NCBI GenBank assembly: GCA_028824715.1
Contig: JAPPCV010000128.1
Coordinates: 1-57,841, forward strand
Origin: Boseongicola sp.
GTDB lineage: Bacteria > Pseudomonadota > Alphaproteobacteria > Rhodobacterales > Rhodobacteraceae
Length of the DNA: 57,841 nt
Direction of reading: 5' to 3'
Positions within the stretch are counted from its first letter, which is position 1. Each line of letters starts with the position of its first letter. Under the pieces are notes generated by a model. The model was not told the DNA's origin, did not search any database, and saw only the letters and a program-made list of their open reading frames with translations. Below are positions 16,156 to 25,069 of the stretch, piece after piece. The translations under genes were made by a program, and so were the position numbers.

Positions 16156-17607
16156 ATGAAAAATGAAGTGCGGCCAGCCTTCACCGGACCGGAACTCTGC
16201 GCATTGGAAGCCCACGAAGTCGTGGGTCTCCTCAAGAGGCGCGAGATTTCCCCGGAAGAGCTTCTCGACGCGTCATTTGCCAGGATCGAGACGGTCGAGC
16301 CAGCGATCAACGCCATGCCAACCATGTGTCCCGAACGCGCCCGCGCGGCCGCCAGGGCTCTCTCGAACGAGCAAGCGAATCATCCCGGCTGGCTTGGCGG
16401 CCTGCCTCTCGGCATCAAGGACCTGGATCGGGTCAAGGGCGTCCGGACAACTTTCGGAACCCTGGGTCTTTCGGATCATGTCCCCGACTTCTCGGACCAC
16501 TTTGTCGAAAGGCTGGAGCAGCGCGGCGGGCTTGTCGTCGGCAAGACCAACACGCCCGAGATGGGTGCGGGCGGCAACACCTTCAACGCCGTATTCGGCG
16601 CCACGAGGAACCCATGGAACACCGCCCTCAACCCCGGCGGGTCCTCGGGAGGGGCTGCCGCGTCGCTCGCCACGGGCGAAACGTGGCTCAGCCAGGGCTC
16701 GGATCATGGCGGTTCGCTGCGCACGCCGGCGGCCTATTGCGGCGTTGTCGGACTTCGCACCACGCCTGGTCGCGTGCCGACGACGCTTGTCGCGGGCGTC
16801 AGCGCAGCCCACATTGGCGATGGCGTGATCGGTCCCATGGCGCGTTCGGTCCGGGACTGTGCGCTGTTTCTGGACACTCTCTCAGGATTCGAGCCGCGGT
16901 TTCCGCTGTCTCTGCCTTCGCCAAACACGTCGTTTCAGGATGCCGTTGCTAGATCGACGCCAAGGGTGCGGATCGCCTATTCTTCCGACCTTGGCGGCCT
17001 CTGCCCGGTGGAAGTCCCGATCCGTAACGCTCTCGCATCGGCCCTCGAAAGGGTCGAGGCCGAAGGCGGAACGGTCATCGAGGACTGCCCGGACCTGACC
17101 GGCCTGGAGGACACCTACCGTAAGCTGCGGGCACTCGGCCTCGTGGCTGCCTTCTCACGCCTGCCAAAGGAAATCCATCAGCACTTCAAGCCTGCGCTGC
17201 GCGACAACTGGGCATATGCACGGACCTTGACGCTGGAGGACTTTGCCGATGCCTACATCGACCGGACGCGGCTGTTCCTGGTGATGCAGCGCTTTCTTGA
17301 GGACTTCGACGTGCTCGCCTGCCCGGCCGTGAGCTGCATGCCAAGGAATTCGGACGTCGAATGGATCGACGAGGTCGAGGGCGAAACCTTCGACGACTAT
17401 CTTGGCTGGATGAAGTTCGCCTTTCTTGCCACGACCGCCGGGCTGCCCGCGGCTTCGCTTCCGGTCGCGGTTTCCAGGCAAGGTTTGCCCATCGGCATCC
17501 AGCTGGTCGGACCGCCCCGGGGGGAGGCGACCGTTCTGGCCGTCGCGCGAGCCGTCGAGATGGCGGTCGGCGGCCCGTTCGGGCCGATCGATCCGGTTGT
17601 CGCGTAG
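16156..17607 (+). CDS. Amidase (amidase signature family)
   Basis: A 483-residue amidase signature enzyme that hydrolyses an amide to acid and ammonia. The Ser-cisSer-Lys triad is visible: Lys in GLPLGIKDLD, cis-Ser in NPGGSSGGAAAS and the nucleophile in QGSDHGGSLRTPA. The C-terminal block LPVAVSRQGLPIGIQLVGPP is typical. I choose ATG 16156 because GAGG lies 7-11 nt upstream and the family N-terminus (ELCALEAHEVVGLLKR) starts soon after; ATG 16093 is an in-frame alternative without a good ribosome site. It diverges from the quaternary-amine operon and might feed it an amide such as carnitine amide, but this is only a guess from position. Confidence 0.88.
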   Translation: MKNEVRPAFTGPELCALEAHEVVGLLKRREISPEELLDASFARIETVEPAINAMPTMCPERARAAARALSNEQANHPGWLGGLPLGIKDLDRVKGVRTTFGTLGLSDHVPDFSDHFVERLEQRGGLVVGKTNTPEMGAGGNTFNAVFGATRNPWNTALNPGGSSGGAAASLATGETWLSQGSDHGGSLRTPAAYCGVVGLRTTPGRVPTTLVAGVSAAHIGDGVIGPMARSVRDCALFLDTLSGFEPRFPLSLPSPNTSFQDAVARSTPRVRIAYSSDLGGLCPVEVPIRNALASALERVEAEGGTVIEDCPDLTGLEDTYRKLRALGLVAAFSRLPKEIHQHFKPALRDNWAYARTLTLEDFADAYIDRTRLFLVMQRFLEDFDVLACPAVSCMPRNSDVEWIDEVEGETFDDYLGWMKFAFLATTAGLPAASLPVAVSRQGLPIGIQLVGPPRGEATVLAVARAVEMAVGGPFGPIDPVVA

Positions 17608-18064
17608 TAGCGGACTGCAGGCAACACAGGCATTCGACCGCGCGACGCCCTCGCATGTTCCCGCGGCGTCCTCGAAGGCAAATTTTGGCGCACCCGATCC
17701 CGACTTCGAAATTACGCGGTCGCAACCGTTGTTCCCAGGCATGGCGCCGCTGTTGATTCCGTGTCCGCGGTCGGAGGCACCACGGCTGGCTCTACAGGTT
17801 GGGCGGCCGAGGCCCGCGTTCATCTTGGGTAAGGTGCTGGGGAGTTCCAAGGGCTACGTTGAGGTAGACTCGCGTAGGGTCCGATTTCGCGAGATAAAAG
17901 GCGGGTGACCTCCGGCGCCAGCACCTGACCCGCATGGACATGCACGGAAATTGGCCGGATCGCCGACGGCCCCTTGACCATCGTCCGGCCGATTGCAGGA
18001 CGGCAAGACGTCCTGGCGGTCACGGACAGGCGCGGGTCTGGGCGTCGAGGGAGCGCAACCAGCT
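17608..18064. other. 457-bp convergent intergenic stretch
   Basis: This lies between the ends of the amidase (+) and the HIBADH-type dehydrogenase (-). Open frames exist on both strands but none has recognisable protein motifs, a ribosome site or a good start. I see no clear terminator with a T-run and no repeat. Confidence 0.5.
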
Positions 18065-18967
18065 TCAATCCGGATCAAGCGCTGCAATCACGAGATCGGC
18101 TCTCCTGTCGGCGTCCGGCTCTCCCGGGTCGAGCGCCATTCCACCGACAAGCGCCTGCCACCTGGCAGCCGCTTCGGACATCGTGGCGGGCAAGTTCAGG
18201 CTTGCCACCATCTTCGCCGCCTCTTCCATCTCGGCGCCGCGCCTTTCTCCGTGAATCATCATGCGATCCAGGGCATAGGCGCCCCGCTCCGCCCAGCGAA
18301 ACCCGGGATGGGTGGCATCCAGCGACGAAAGAACTTCGTCCGTGACGCCGAGCTTCCGCCCGGCGACAAGCATCTCGGCGGAAAGCGCCTCGATCCCCTT
18401 CACGGCAATTGAGCGGACGAGCTTGATCGCCGACGCCCTGCCTACGGGGCCTTCCACGACCGAAATGTTCATGTCGAGGCGCTTCATGGTCCGTGCAGCT
18501 TCGTCGGCATGAGCCCCGCTGGTCAGCACCGACGTCCTGTGCAGTGCGGGATGAACCGGCGTCATGACTGCAACGTCCATGTACCTTCCGCCCGCCGCCT
18601 CGATTGCGTCGCAAGACGCCTGCTTGATCTGGGGTGCCGACGAGTTGCAATCGAGGAACAGGCGGCTCTCGATGCCGGAACTTGCCGCGGCTTCTGCTGC
18701 GTCAAGAGATTGATCCGCTGTGACCATGGAAAAGACGACGTCGCAGGTCGAGATGGCCTCGCGCAATTCTTCACATCCGCGGATGCCATCGGCTCTGTAG
18801 TCGGCGTGCTTGCCGTTGCGCACGGATCCCGGAGTTTCGGTCTTGATGTCATAGGCCGAAACGTCAGGCATGCCGGTCGCTGACCAGCCCTGCACGAAAG
18901 CCCGTGCAGCCTCGCCATAGCCCAGGAAGGTCACCCGCGGGTAGTTGCCTGCATCATTGCGCGCCAT
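18065..18967 (-). CDS. NAD(P)-dependent dehydrogenase, HIBADH/6-phosphogluconate type with DUF1932
   Basis: A 300-residue beta-hydroxyacid dehydrogenase. The N-terminal Rossmann domain starts YPRVTFLGYGEAARAF (G-x-G-x-x-x), followed by STCDVVFSMV and LFLDCNSSAPQ. The sequence MDVAVMTPVHPALHRT and a helical C-terminal half with ASAIKLVRSIAVKGIEAL correspond to the NAD-binding DUF1932-type C-terminal domain, with the family's catalytic Lys in AIKL. Substrate is unknown; 3-hydroxy acids are typical. The start at 18967 has GGAGGT 7-12 nt upstream; the frame stays open further upstream without similarity. It stands alone, facing the amidase. Confidence 0.85.
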   Translation of the reverse strand: MARNDAGNYPRVTFLGYGEAARAFVQGWSATGMPDVSAYDIKTETPGSVRNGKHADYRADGIRGCEELREAISTCDVVFSMVTADQSLDAAEAAASSGIESRLFLDCNSSAPQIKQASCDAIEAAGGRYMDVAVMTPVHPALHRTSVLTSGAHADEAARTMKRLDMNISVVEGPVGRASAIKLVRSIAVKGIEALSAEMLVAGRKLGVTDEVLSSLDATHPGFRWAERGAYALDRMMIHGERRGAEMEEAAKMVASLNLPATMSEAAARWQALVGGMALDPGEPDADRRADLVIAALDPD

Positions 18968-20079
18968 CTCCGACACCTCCACGCTCTCCGCCGCCTTGCT
19001 ATCAGGTTGCTGCGAGAAGCGAAATTCCGGACTGGGCCGGCATCGTCTGCAGTGCGAAACGCATTGGAATGCGATCGGTCGGTCAGCGCGGCGGACGTCC
19101 CGGTTCGACGGCCACTGAACGTGCAAGGCGCTCTCGTGCGAGCTCGCCGCCCTTGCCAGGATGACGCCAAACGAGGTGCCGCTGCCCGGCAGTCCGGACC
19201 GTGTCTTCGCGCTTCTGTCGAAGGCGACGGCGCTGCCAGGCTGGGCCATCGGCCAAACGGAATTCGACCCGATTTCGGATGTTGCCATGTAAGAGCCAGG
19301 CCGAATCCCATGGAATCAGCCGTTGGCCCCTTGAATCGCGGGGGTTTCCCTTTCGACCCTCCGGTGAATTCCGTGAAGTCGAACAGATGTCAGGTGGTCG
19401 CGCGCTGCGGGCTTGAGGCCTGGGCGTGCAGGTCCATCAGGTCGGGACGTGCGGATCGATGCGAATGTACGGCGCGTGCAAGGCACACGGACCGTGACAT
19501 GGATCGATTGGACCCATACTTCCCCCGGACAAGCCAAGGAACCTGAATTCCGTCGTCAAGTGTCTCTATCCGCCTCGACGAGGCAACAAGCAATGAACTC
19601 CACAAGAAAGTACCGATTGTCTGCCTGAAGCGGGAGGGCGGGAACGTGCCGGCCAACGCGCAGGGGAAGCTCCTTCGGCCATGCAGTTGCGCCCGAGTTG
19701 AATTGGAGCGACTCTCACGAGTCCCGGATGTACCCCAGCCGCCCGTGGAAATCGGCCAAGGCGCTCGATCAGTCTGGTCGGCCGGATTGACCCGTTCTGT
19801 CGGGAGGATCGGGCATCCAGGCAAGCGCAGGATTTCTCTGACCCATTGCGGGGAATTGCGTCAAGATGAAGCGTGAATCGGTTGCGCCGGATGAACCCCA
19901 GAGACAATCGTCGATCTCTGGGGCCACTTGTGGCTCGCCGGAGGCGATGTCATCCTCGTCCAAGTACCGTCCGGCGTCGCTGCGATGATGCACAGCGTCA
20001 GGATGGTCGCCGCGAATGCCGGGCTAGGCAAACTGACAGTCGAGGTCGGCCGACCCTGGCCAAATTGAAAGGACCGCGC
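18968..20079. other. 1.1-kb stretch without a confident gene
   Basis: Many short frames overlap on both strands, none with motifs I recognise. A 57-codon open stretch at 19895-20068 (+) reads like genuine protein (LWGHLWLAGGDVILVQVP, then a stop) and ends 11 nt before the next gene; it may be the tail of a decayed gene. No IS or repeat is visible. The length is unusual for this dense window, so gene decay is likely. Confidence 0.45.
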
Positions 20080-21003
20080 TTGGCCCTCAAGACCGCACTC
20101 GTCGGGATCGGCAAAATCGCCCGGGATCAGCACATTCCGGCGATCGAAGCCAATGTCGAATTCGAACTTGTCGCGACGGCCAGCCGAAACGCCGAGGTGG
20201 AGGGCATTCCCGCATTTCGCAACCTCGCGGGCCTTCTCGAGAACGTGCCGGAAGTGGATTGCGTTTCGTTGTGCACGCCGCCGGCGGCTCGGGATTCCGA
20301 CGCGCGACTGGCCGCCGAGGCAGGATGCCACGTGATGCTGGAAAAGCCGCCCGGAACGACACTTGCAGAATTGCATGACCTTGCCTCGCTCGCCGAAATG
20401 TCGGGCGTGACGCTCTTTGCATCATGGCACTCGCGAGAGGCCGCCGCCGTGCGTGCGACCAGGGACTGGCTGAAGGGCAAGCGGGTAAGGGAAGTGAGAA
20501 TCGACTGGAAGGAGGATGTCCGGTTCTGGCACCCCGGCCAGGACTGGATCTGGCAGGCGGACGGCTTCGGCGTGTTCGATCCGGGCATCAACGCCCTTTC
20601 CATCCTGACGGCAATCCACCCACGCCCCCTTGACGTTTCTGAAGCCAGTCTTTCGATTCCTGAGAATCGCGACACACCAGTCGCCGCGCGGATGCTTCTG
20701 CACGACTCGGAAGGAACGAAAGTGTCCGTGGAACTCGACTGGCTGGAAGAAGGATCCCCGAAATGGGACATCAGGATTCTGGCGGACAACGAGGAAGCAC
20801 TGCTTTGCGACGGCGGGGCACGCCTGCTGATTGACGGTGAGGAAACCGTGTCGGGTCCGGATCGGGAATACCACGCGCTCTACGAGCGCCTCGCCGGATT
20901 GATCGCGTCAGGGTCAAGCGACGTTGACCTCTCGCCGATGCAGATCGTGTCTGACGTGATGGAAGTGGCGGACCGCGAGGTCGCCCCTCCGTTCGAGTGG
21001 TGA
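20080..21003 (+). CDS. Gfo/Idh/MocA oxidoreductase, D-galactose/L-arabinose 1-dehydrogenase type
   Basis: A 307-residue NAD(P)-dependent sugar dehydrogenase. TALVGIGKIARDQHIPAI is the Rossmann opening and MLEKPPGTTL the EKP motif. The blocks FASWHSREAAAV, VDWKEDVRFWHPGQDWIW and GVFDPGINALSILT match the group that includes Azospirillum L-arabinose 1-dehydrogenase and D-galactose 1-dehydrogenase, which oxidise the sugar to its lactone. The TTG start at 20080 is chosen because AAAGGA (20068-20073) precedes it and the family N-terminus begins there. It lies 4 nt upstream of ispD, in the same operon. No lactonase or dehydratase of the De Ley-Doudoroff-like route is adjacent. Confidence 0.88.
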   Translation: MALKTALVGIGKIARDQHIPAIEANVEFELVATASRNAEVEGIPAFRNLAGLLENVPEVDCVSLCTPPAARDSDARLAAEAGCHVMLEKPPGTTLAELHDLASLAEMSGVTLFASWHSREAAAVRATRDWLKGKRVREVRIDWKEDVRFWHPGQDWIWQADGFGVFDPGINALSILTAIHPRPLDVSEASLSIPENRDTPVAARMLLHDSEGTKVSVELDWLEEGSPKWDIRILADNEEALLCDGGARLLIDGEETVSGPDREYHALYERLAGLIASGSSDVDLSPMQIVSDVMEVADREVAPPFEW

Positions 21004-21007
21004 GGCG

Positions 21008-21697
21008 ATGACCGCGGCCGCCCTCCTGATCGTCGCGGCTGGCCGCGGCGTGCGCGTCGGCGGCGACGTGCCGAAGCAATATGCCGATCTAGGTGGCAAG
21101 GCGTTGCTCAGGCACACCGTCGAACGCGTCCTCGCCCTCCCGGAGACGTCCTGCGTCCTGGCCGTCATCGGCAATGGGGACGACAAGCTTTATGGCGCGG
21201 CGATGGAAGGGATGGATCGGGATCGCCTGATGGACCCGGTCGTTGGCGGCGAAACCCGCGCGCAATCGGTTCGCGCCGGCCTTGAGGCGCTGGTTCCAAT
21301 GGCGCCGGGAAACGTCCTGATCCACGATGCGGCCCGACCCTTCGTGACCCCTCGCATCATCCGCGGGGTCATCACTGCACTCGACAGGCACGACGGCGCC
21401 TTTCCCGCCCTGCCCGTCGTCGACGCGCTCTGGCTTGCGAAGGACGGCATCGCGCTGGAAGCGCGGTCCCGGAACGATCTTTGGCGCGCGCAGACGCCGC
21501 AGGGGTTCAAGTTCAAGCGCATCCTGGACGCGCACCGGAACTTCGCGGGCGACGCCGCCGACGATGTCGAAGTGGCCCGGGCCGCCGGGCTCGATGTGCG
21601 GGTCGTCGAGGGCTCCGAGGCCAATGTCAAGGTCACGACGCCGGACGATCTTGCCCGCGCACGGGTCCTGCTTGACCGATTTGCACGCCTTGACTGA
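21008..21697 (+). CDS. ispD: 2-C-methyl-D-erythritol 4-phosphate cytidylyltransferase
   Basis: A 229-residue nucleotidyltransferase that couples MEP with CTP in isoprenoid synthesis. The CTP-binding loop is VAAGRGVRVGGDVPKQY (residues 9-25), LIHDAARPFVTP carries the metal/CTP site and ARSRNDLWRAQTPQGF the MEP-binding region; EGSEANVKVTTPDDL is the normal end. Many alphaproteobacteria have IspD fused to IspF. Here the protein stops at the IspD boundary and no ispF follows; the downstream DNA is an IS remnant. Its position behind a sugar dehydrogenase is unusual, so it may be a second copy or a cytidylyltransferase for another sugar-alcohol phosphate. Confidence 0.88.
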   Translation: MTAAALLIVAAGRGVRVGGDVPKQYADLGGKALLRHTVERVLALPETSCVLAVIGNGDDKLYGAAMEGMDRDRLMDPVVGGETRAQSVRAGLEALVPMAPGNVLIHDAARPFVTPRIIRGVITALDRHDGAFPALPVVDALWLAKDGIALEARSRNDLWRAQTPQGFKFKRILDAHRNFAGDAADDVEVARAAGLDVRVVEGSEANVKVTTPDDLARARVLLDRFARLD

Positions 21698-21939
21698 CAG
21701 GACGCGCCGCCGACCCCGGACGCCTCTATGGGTCAATGCGCGGCGAGGCAACCCGGCATGCAGCCGAGGCATGGAATTTGGCCAAGGATCAAGGCTTTGC
21801 GAATGCATCCGGGTCAGGCGCCACATGGATGGCCGACCTTGCGGTCCCCTTGCCGCAATTTTCCACATTTCTTTGGGACCCATTTGCTTGCCACACAATC
21901 ACAAGGCTTTGACCCAATCCGGCTTGCTGAACTCAACAT

Positions 21940-22438
21940 TTTCAAGAGGAAGCGAGAGTTGGTCAGAAGGGCATGCTCTCAAGGGTCTGGGCATGGAAGG
22001 GAACGCGCCCGCGCATAGTGCGGGACCGCCGCTACGGATAGGCCTGCCTGTTCTCCGCGGCCTGACCGGAGACCGGGAGCGCGGTCACGCATGCCTGCGC
22101 CAAGGCCAACACCAAAAAGATGAACTGCCATCTCCGAGATCGGAGGGCGGGTTCCTCCGGGCAAGCATGCTCTCGTCGTCATCGACGGAGCGGGCTGGCA
22201 CGGGTCCGGGGGACTGGCGATCCCCGCCAATGTCTTCCTGTTCCGGCTGCCACCCCGCAGTCCGGAGCAGAACCCCTTCGAGACACTGTTCCCGGTCCTG
22301 AAGCATCGCCGCCTCTCCAACCGCGTGTTCGAAAGCGCCGAGCATGTCACGGAGTCGGTCGAAGACGTGTGGAACGGGTTCACCCGCAAGACAGGAGAGT
22401 TCATGCGGGTCACCGCAAGAGCGTGGGCCCTGCTGTGA
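21940..22438 (+). mobile_element. IS630-family transposase remnant
   Basis: The translated pieces reconstruct the catalytic half of an IS630-type DDE transposase. Frame one from 21940 gives FQEEARVGQKG, then RVWAWKGTRPR with in-frame stops near 22040-22060; frame two from about 22124 gives VPPGKHALVVIDGAGWHGSG and LPPRSPEQNPFETLF and ends at a stop at 22436-22438. At least one frameshift and two stops are present, the N-terminal DNA-binding half is missing, and the first catalytic Asp is Glu. I found no terminal repeats. It is dead and lies just upstream of the ABC operon promoter. Confidence 0.8.
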
Positions 22439-22499
22439 AGTGCTGGCTCGCTTCCATCCGTGGTTGGAATCTCTTATTTTTTCATTTATGTCAGCATCT

Positions 22500-22529
22500 T
22501 ATAATATTTTTTGCATACGTTTGCAAAAA
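22500..22529 (+). promoter_or_regulatory. -10 box overlapped by LacI-type operator
   Basis: TATAAT at 22500-22505 is a perfect -10 box, though I see no good -35. Directly after it, TTTTTGCA (22508-22515) and TGCAAAAA (22522-22529) form a perfect 8-bp inverted repeat around TACGTT, with a central CG as in LacI-family operators. It would cover the transcription start of the ABC operon at 22611, so repression by a LacI-type regulator is likely. Which regulator is unknown; the two LacI genes of this window are 33 kb away. Confidence 0.6.
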
Positions 22530-22610
22530 TAGCTTGCCGAATCGCCAACCCTGAGTCTACCGTAAGAAATCTGCTGCGGTTCTGCCCGCAACCACTGGGG
22601 GAGGGAGAGC

Positions 22611-23660
22611 ATGGCCGAAATCGTCTTGAGCAACATCACCAAACGGTGGGGCAGCTTCGTTGGCGTGCATGATTTTGACCTGACAATTGCAGATCGCGAG
22701 TTTCTCGTTCTTCTCGGCCCTTCGGGCTGCGGCAAGACGACTACGATGCGCATGGTCGCGGGGCTCGAGGACCCGTCTTCGGGCGAAATCTCGATTGACG
22801 GCCGTGTCGTCAATGACCTTGAGCCGAAAGACCGCGACGTCGCCATGGTGTTCCAGTCCTACGCGCTCTACCCCAACATGAACGTCTACGAGAACATCCG
22901 CTTTCCTCTGAAGGTCCGCGGTGTCGACCCCGCTACGCATGATGAAAGGGTGCGCCGCGCCTCTGCCATGGTGGAGCTGGATGACTTCCTGCACCGCAGG
23001 CCGGCGGAACTGTCGGGCGGGCAGCGGCAGCGTGTCGCGCTCGCCCGGGCGATCGTGCGGGAACCCAACGTCTTCCTGATGGACGAACCGCTCTCGAACC
23101 TTGACGCCAAGCTCCGGGTCTCCACCCGGGCCCAGATCAAGAACCTGAGCCACGAGCTGGCCGTGACAACGGTTTACGTGACCCATGACCAGATCGAAGC
23201 CATGACGCTCGCCGATCGCGTTGTTGTCATGAAGCAGGGGGTCGTGCAGCAAGTTGGCACGCCGACCGAGATTTACGACAAACCCGCCAACGCATTCGTG
23301 GCGAGCTTCATCGGCAACCCGGCCATGAACCTTGTTGATGGCGAGATGGCCGGCGGTTCCTTCAAGGCCGAAAACACGTTGATCGAAGGCCTTTCGGCGC
23401 CGGAAGGCCCGCTGACCCTTGGCTTCCGCGCCGAGGATGCAGGGGTGGTCTCCGAGGGCGGCCAGATCAACGCCCCGATCTACACGATGGAGCTCCTGGG
23501 GGACGCAACCATGGTGTCCGTCCGTATCGGCGGCTCTCTGGTATCCGTGAAGGCCGACAAGAACTATCGCGCCGAAATCGACGACACAGTTTCGATCCGC
23601 ATCTCGACAGATCACTGCCACCTCTTCGATGCGAAGACGGGAGAGCGTGTCGGGGACTGA
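22611..23660 (+). CDS. Sugar ABC transporter ATP-binding protein, MalK/UgpC type
   Basis: A 349-residue ATPase that powers the transporter encoded downstream. Walker A is GPSGCGKTT (36-44), the signature LSGGQRQRV (134-142), Walker B VFLMDEP (154-160) and the H-loop His192 in VTHDQ. The C-terminal ~110 residues form the OB-fold regulatory domain typical of the MalK/UgpC group (residues ~235-349, FIGNPAMNL then FRAEDAG). It starts after a GGGAGGGAGAG ribosome site and is the first gene of the operon, which is unusual because the binding protein often comes first. It might also serve the first transporter, whose own ATPase is not in view. Confidence 0.95.
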   Translation: MAEIVLSNITKRWGSFVGVHDFDLTIADREFLVLLGPSGCGKTTTMRMVAGLEDPSSGEISIDGRVVNDLEPKDRDVAMVFQSYALYPNMNVYENIRFPLKVRGVDPATHDERVRRASAMVELDDFLHRRPAELSGGQRQRVALARAIVREPNVFLMDEPLSNLDAKLRVSTRAQIKNLSHELAVTTVYVTHDQIEAMTLADRVVVMKQGVVQQVGTPTEIYDKPANAFVASFIGNPAMNLVDGEMAGGSFKAENTLIEGLSAPEGPLTLGFRAEDAGVVSEGGQINAPIYTMELLGDATMVSVRIGGSLVSVKADKNYRAEIDDTVSIRISTDHCHLFDAKTGERVGD

Positions 23661-23756
23661 CCCCACGCCATGACCCCGGTCCGGCAAGGGCCGTGGTTCA
23701 CCGAGCGGTGCGCGGTTGCAAGGCGCACCGAACCAACAGGAACCAAGGAGAGTACA

Positions 23757-25001
23757 ATGTTTCTGAAGAAAGCAGCCCTCGCGGGCGCCGTAGCCAGCCT
23801 CATGGGTTCGGCAGCATTCGCGGCAGACTGTGGTCCGTCCGGCAAGTCGGTCCGGATCCTCGGCTCCGACTTCCCGGCCATTCAGGTCGTTGCTGGCGCC
23901 GCAGAAGCCAATTGCGCGGCAAATGCCGGCGAGTTCACCATCAACCTGCGCGACAACACGCGTGACATGATGAACCAGGCCCTGACCCCGAACCCGGCAG
24001 AGTACACATCGGTCATCGTCGCCAACTCGACCCTGACCCAGCTGATGAACGACGGCCTGGTCCGCCCGCTGGACGAATATGTTGCAAAATACGGCCAGCA
24101 CCTGAAGCCGTCGCAGCTGATCACCATCGGCGGCAATGTCATGGCCGTGGCCTTCATGGCGAACTCGCAGCACCTGTATTCGCGCACCGACGTCCTCGAG
24201 CAGGCCGGTGTCGAAGGGATCCCGGCAACTGTTGAAGAAGTCGTTGCAGCGGCCGAGAAAATCCGCGCTGCAGGCATCATGGAACATCCGATCGTGATGA
24301 ACATGAAGGTTGGCTGGAACGTCGGCGAAATTTTCAACCTGTTCTTCTTCGCCAACGGCGGTGAGCTGTTCAAGCCGGGTTCGGCCGAGCCGAACGTCAA
24401 CTCGCCCGAAGGCATTGCCGCTCTGGGGACGATCAAGTCGCTGCTCGAGTACGCACACCCGGATCACCTGAGCCATGCCTCGAACGAGACCCAGGGTCTG
24501 TGGGAAGCCGGCAAGGCGGCCATGGCCATCATGTGGGGGTCGCGCGGTGGTGCGGTTCTTGACGACGAGGGCTCGAGCGACGAAGTCACGTCAAACACCG
24601 TCTTGTCTGCAGCACCGACGGCAGGCGGCGGATCGACGCCGGCCGCGACCCTGTGGTGGGATGGCGTGACCGTCGCCAAGAACATTCCGGATGAAGACGC
24701 GGAAGCCACCTTCGCGGCTCTGGTCAGCGGCCTGACCCCTGATCTGATGGAAGAGCACAACGACAAGGCCATCTGGCTGATCGAGGGCTTCCAGCCCGGC
24801 CCGGCAGCAGCAGGTGTTTCGGCAACTGCGGCAGCTGGTGCCAAGCCTTACCCGATGATCCCGTTCATCAACCTGATGCACAACGCATTGGGCTCCGAAC
24901 TGGTGGACTTCTACAAGGGTGACGAGAGCGCAGAAGACGCTCTGGCTGACGTTGAAGCGGCTTACCGGACCTCTGCGAAGGAAGCAGGCTTCCTGCAGTA
25001 G
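23757..25001 (+). CDS. Sugar ABC transporter substrate-binding protein
   Basis: A 414-residue periplasmic protein with a Sec signal peptide (residues 1-22, MFLKKAALAGAV... cut after AFA). The mature part is a family 1 solute-binding protein, with ADCGPSGKSVRILG at the start, FMANSQHLYSRTDVLEQAG and a late WWDGVTV block. Its end is closely similar to the partial gene at 1-399, showing that the two operons are paralogous. ATG 23757 follows AAGGAG. A strong hairpin after the stop probably favours its expression over the permeases. The ligand is unknown; carbohydrate-like substrates are typical. Confidence 0.93.
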   Translation: MFLKKAALAGAVASLMGSAAFAADCGPSGKSVRILGSDFPAIQVVAGAAEANCAANAGEFTINLRDNTRDMMNQALTPNPAEYTSVIVANSTLTQLMNDGLVRPLDEYVAKYGQHLKPSQLITIGGNVMAVAFMANSQHLYSRTDVLEQAGVEGIPATVEEVVAAAEKIRAAGIMEHPIVMNMKVGWNVGEIFNLFFFANGGELFKPGSAEPNVNSPEGIAALGTIKSLLEYAHPDHLSHASNETQGLWEAGKAAMAIMWGSRGGAVLDDEGSSDEVTSNTVLSAAPTAGGGSTPAATLWWDGVTVAKNIPDEDAEATFAALVSGLTPDLMEEHNDKAIWLIEGFQPGPAAAGVSATAAAGAKPYPMIPFINLMHNALGSELVDFYKGDESAEDALADVEAAYRTSAKEAGFLQ

Positions 25002-25011
25002 CCTCTCCCGT

Positions 25012-25037
25012 GAAGGGGGCCCTCGGGGGCCCTCTTC
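25012..25037 (+). promoter_or_regulatory. Intercistronic hairpin after binding-protein gene
   Basis: GAAGGGGGCCC (25012-25022) pairs with GGGCCCTCTTC (25027-25037), an 11-bp stem with one G-U pair and a 4-nt loop, 10 nt after the stop. Without a T-run it probably protects the upstream mRNA or reduces read-through. The first operon has a hairpin at the same point. Confidence 0.65.
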
Positions 25038-25069
25038 AACCCATTGGATTTCACGACGGGGCACATGCG

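Noticed and set aside
19895-20068. Short open frame with protein-like composition before the sugar dehydrogenase gene
   Set aside because: It has no start codon with a ribosome site and no family match I know; listed only as possible debris.
22557-24476. 639-codon open frame on the minus strand
   Set aside because: It lies antisense to the ATPase and binding-protein genes, whose motifs are unmistakable, and its translation is low-complexity His/Asp/Arg-rich sequence.
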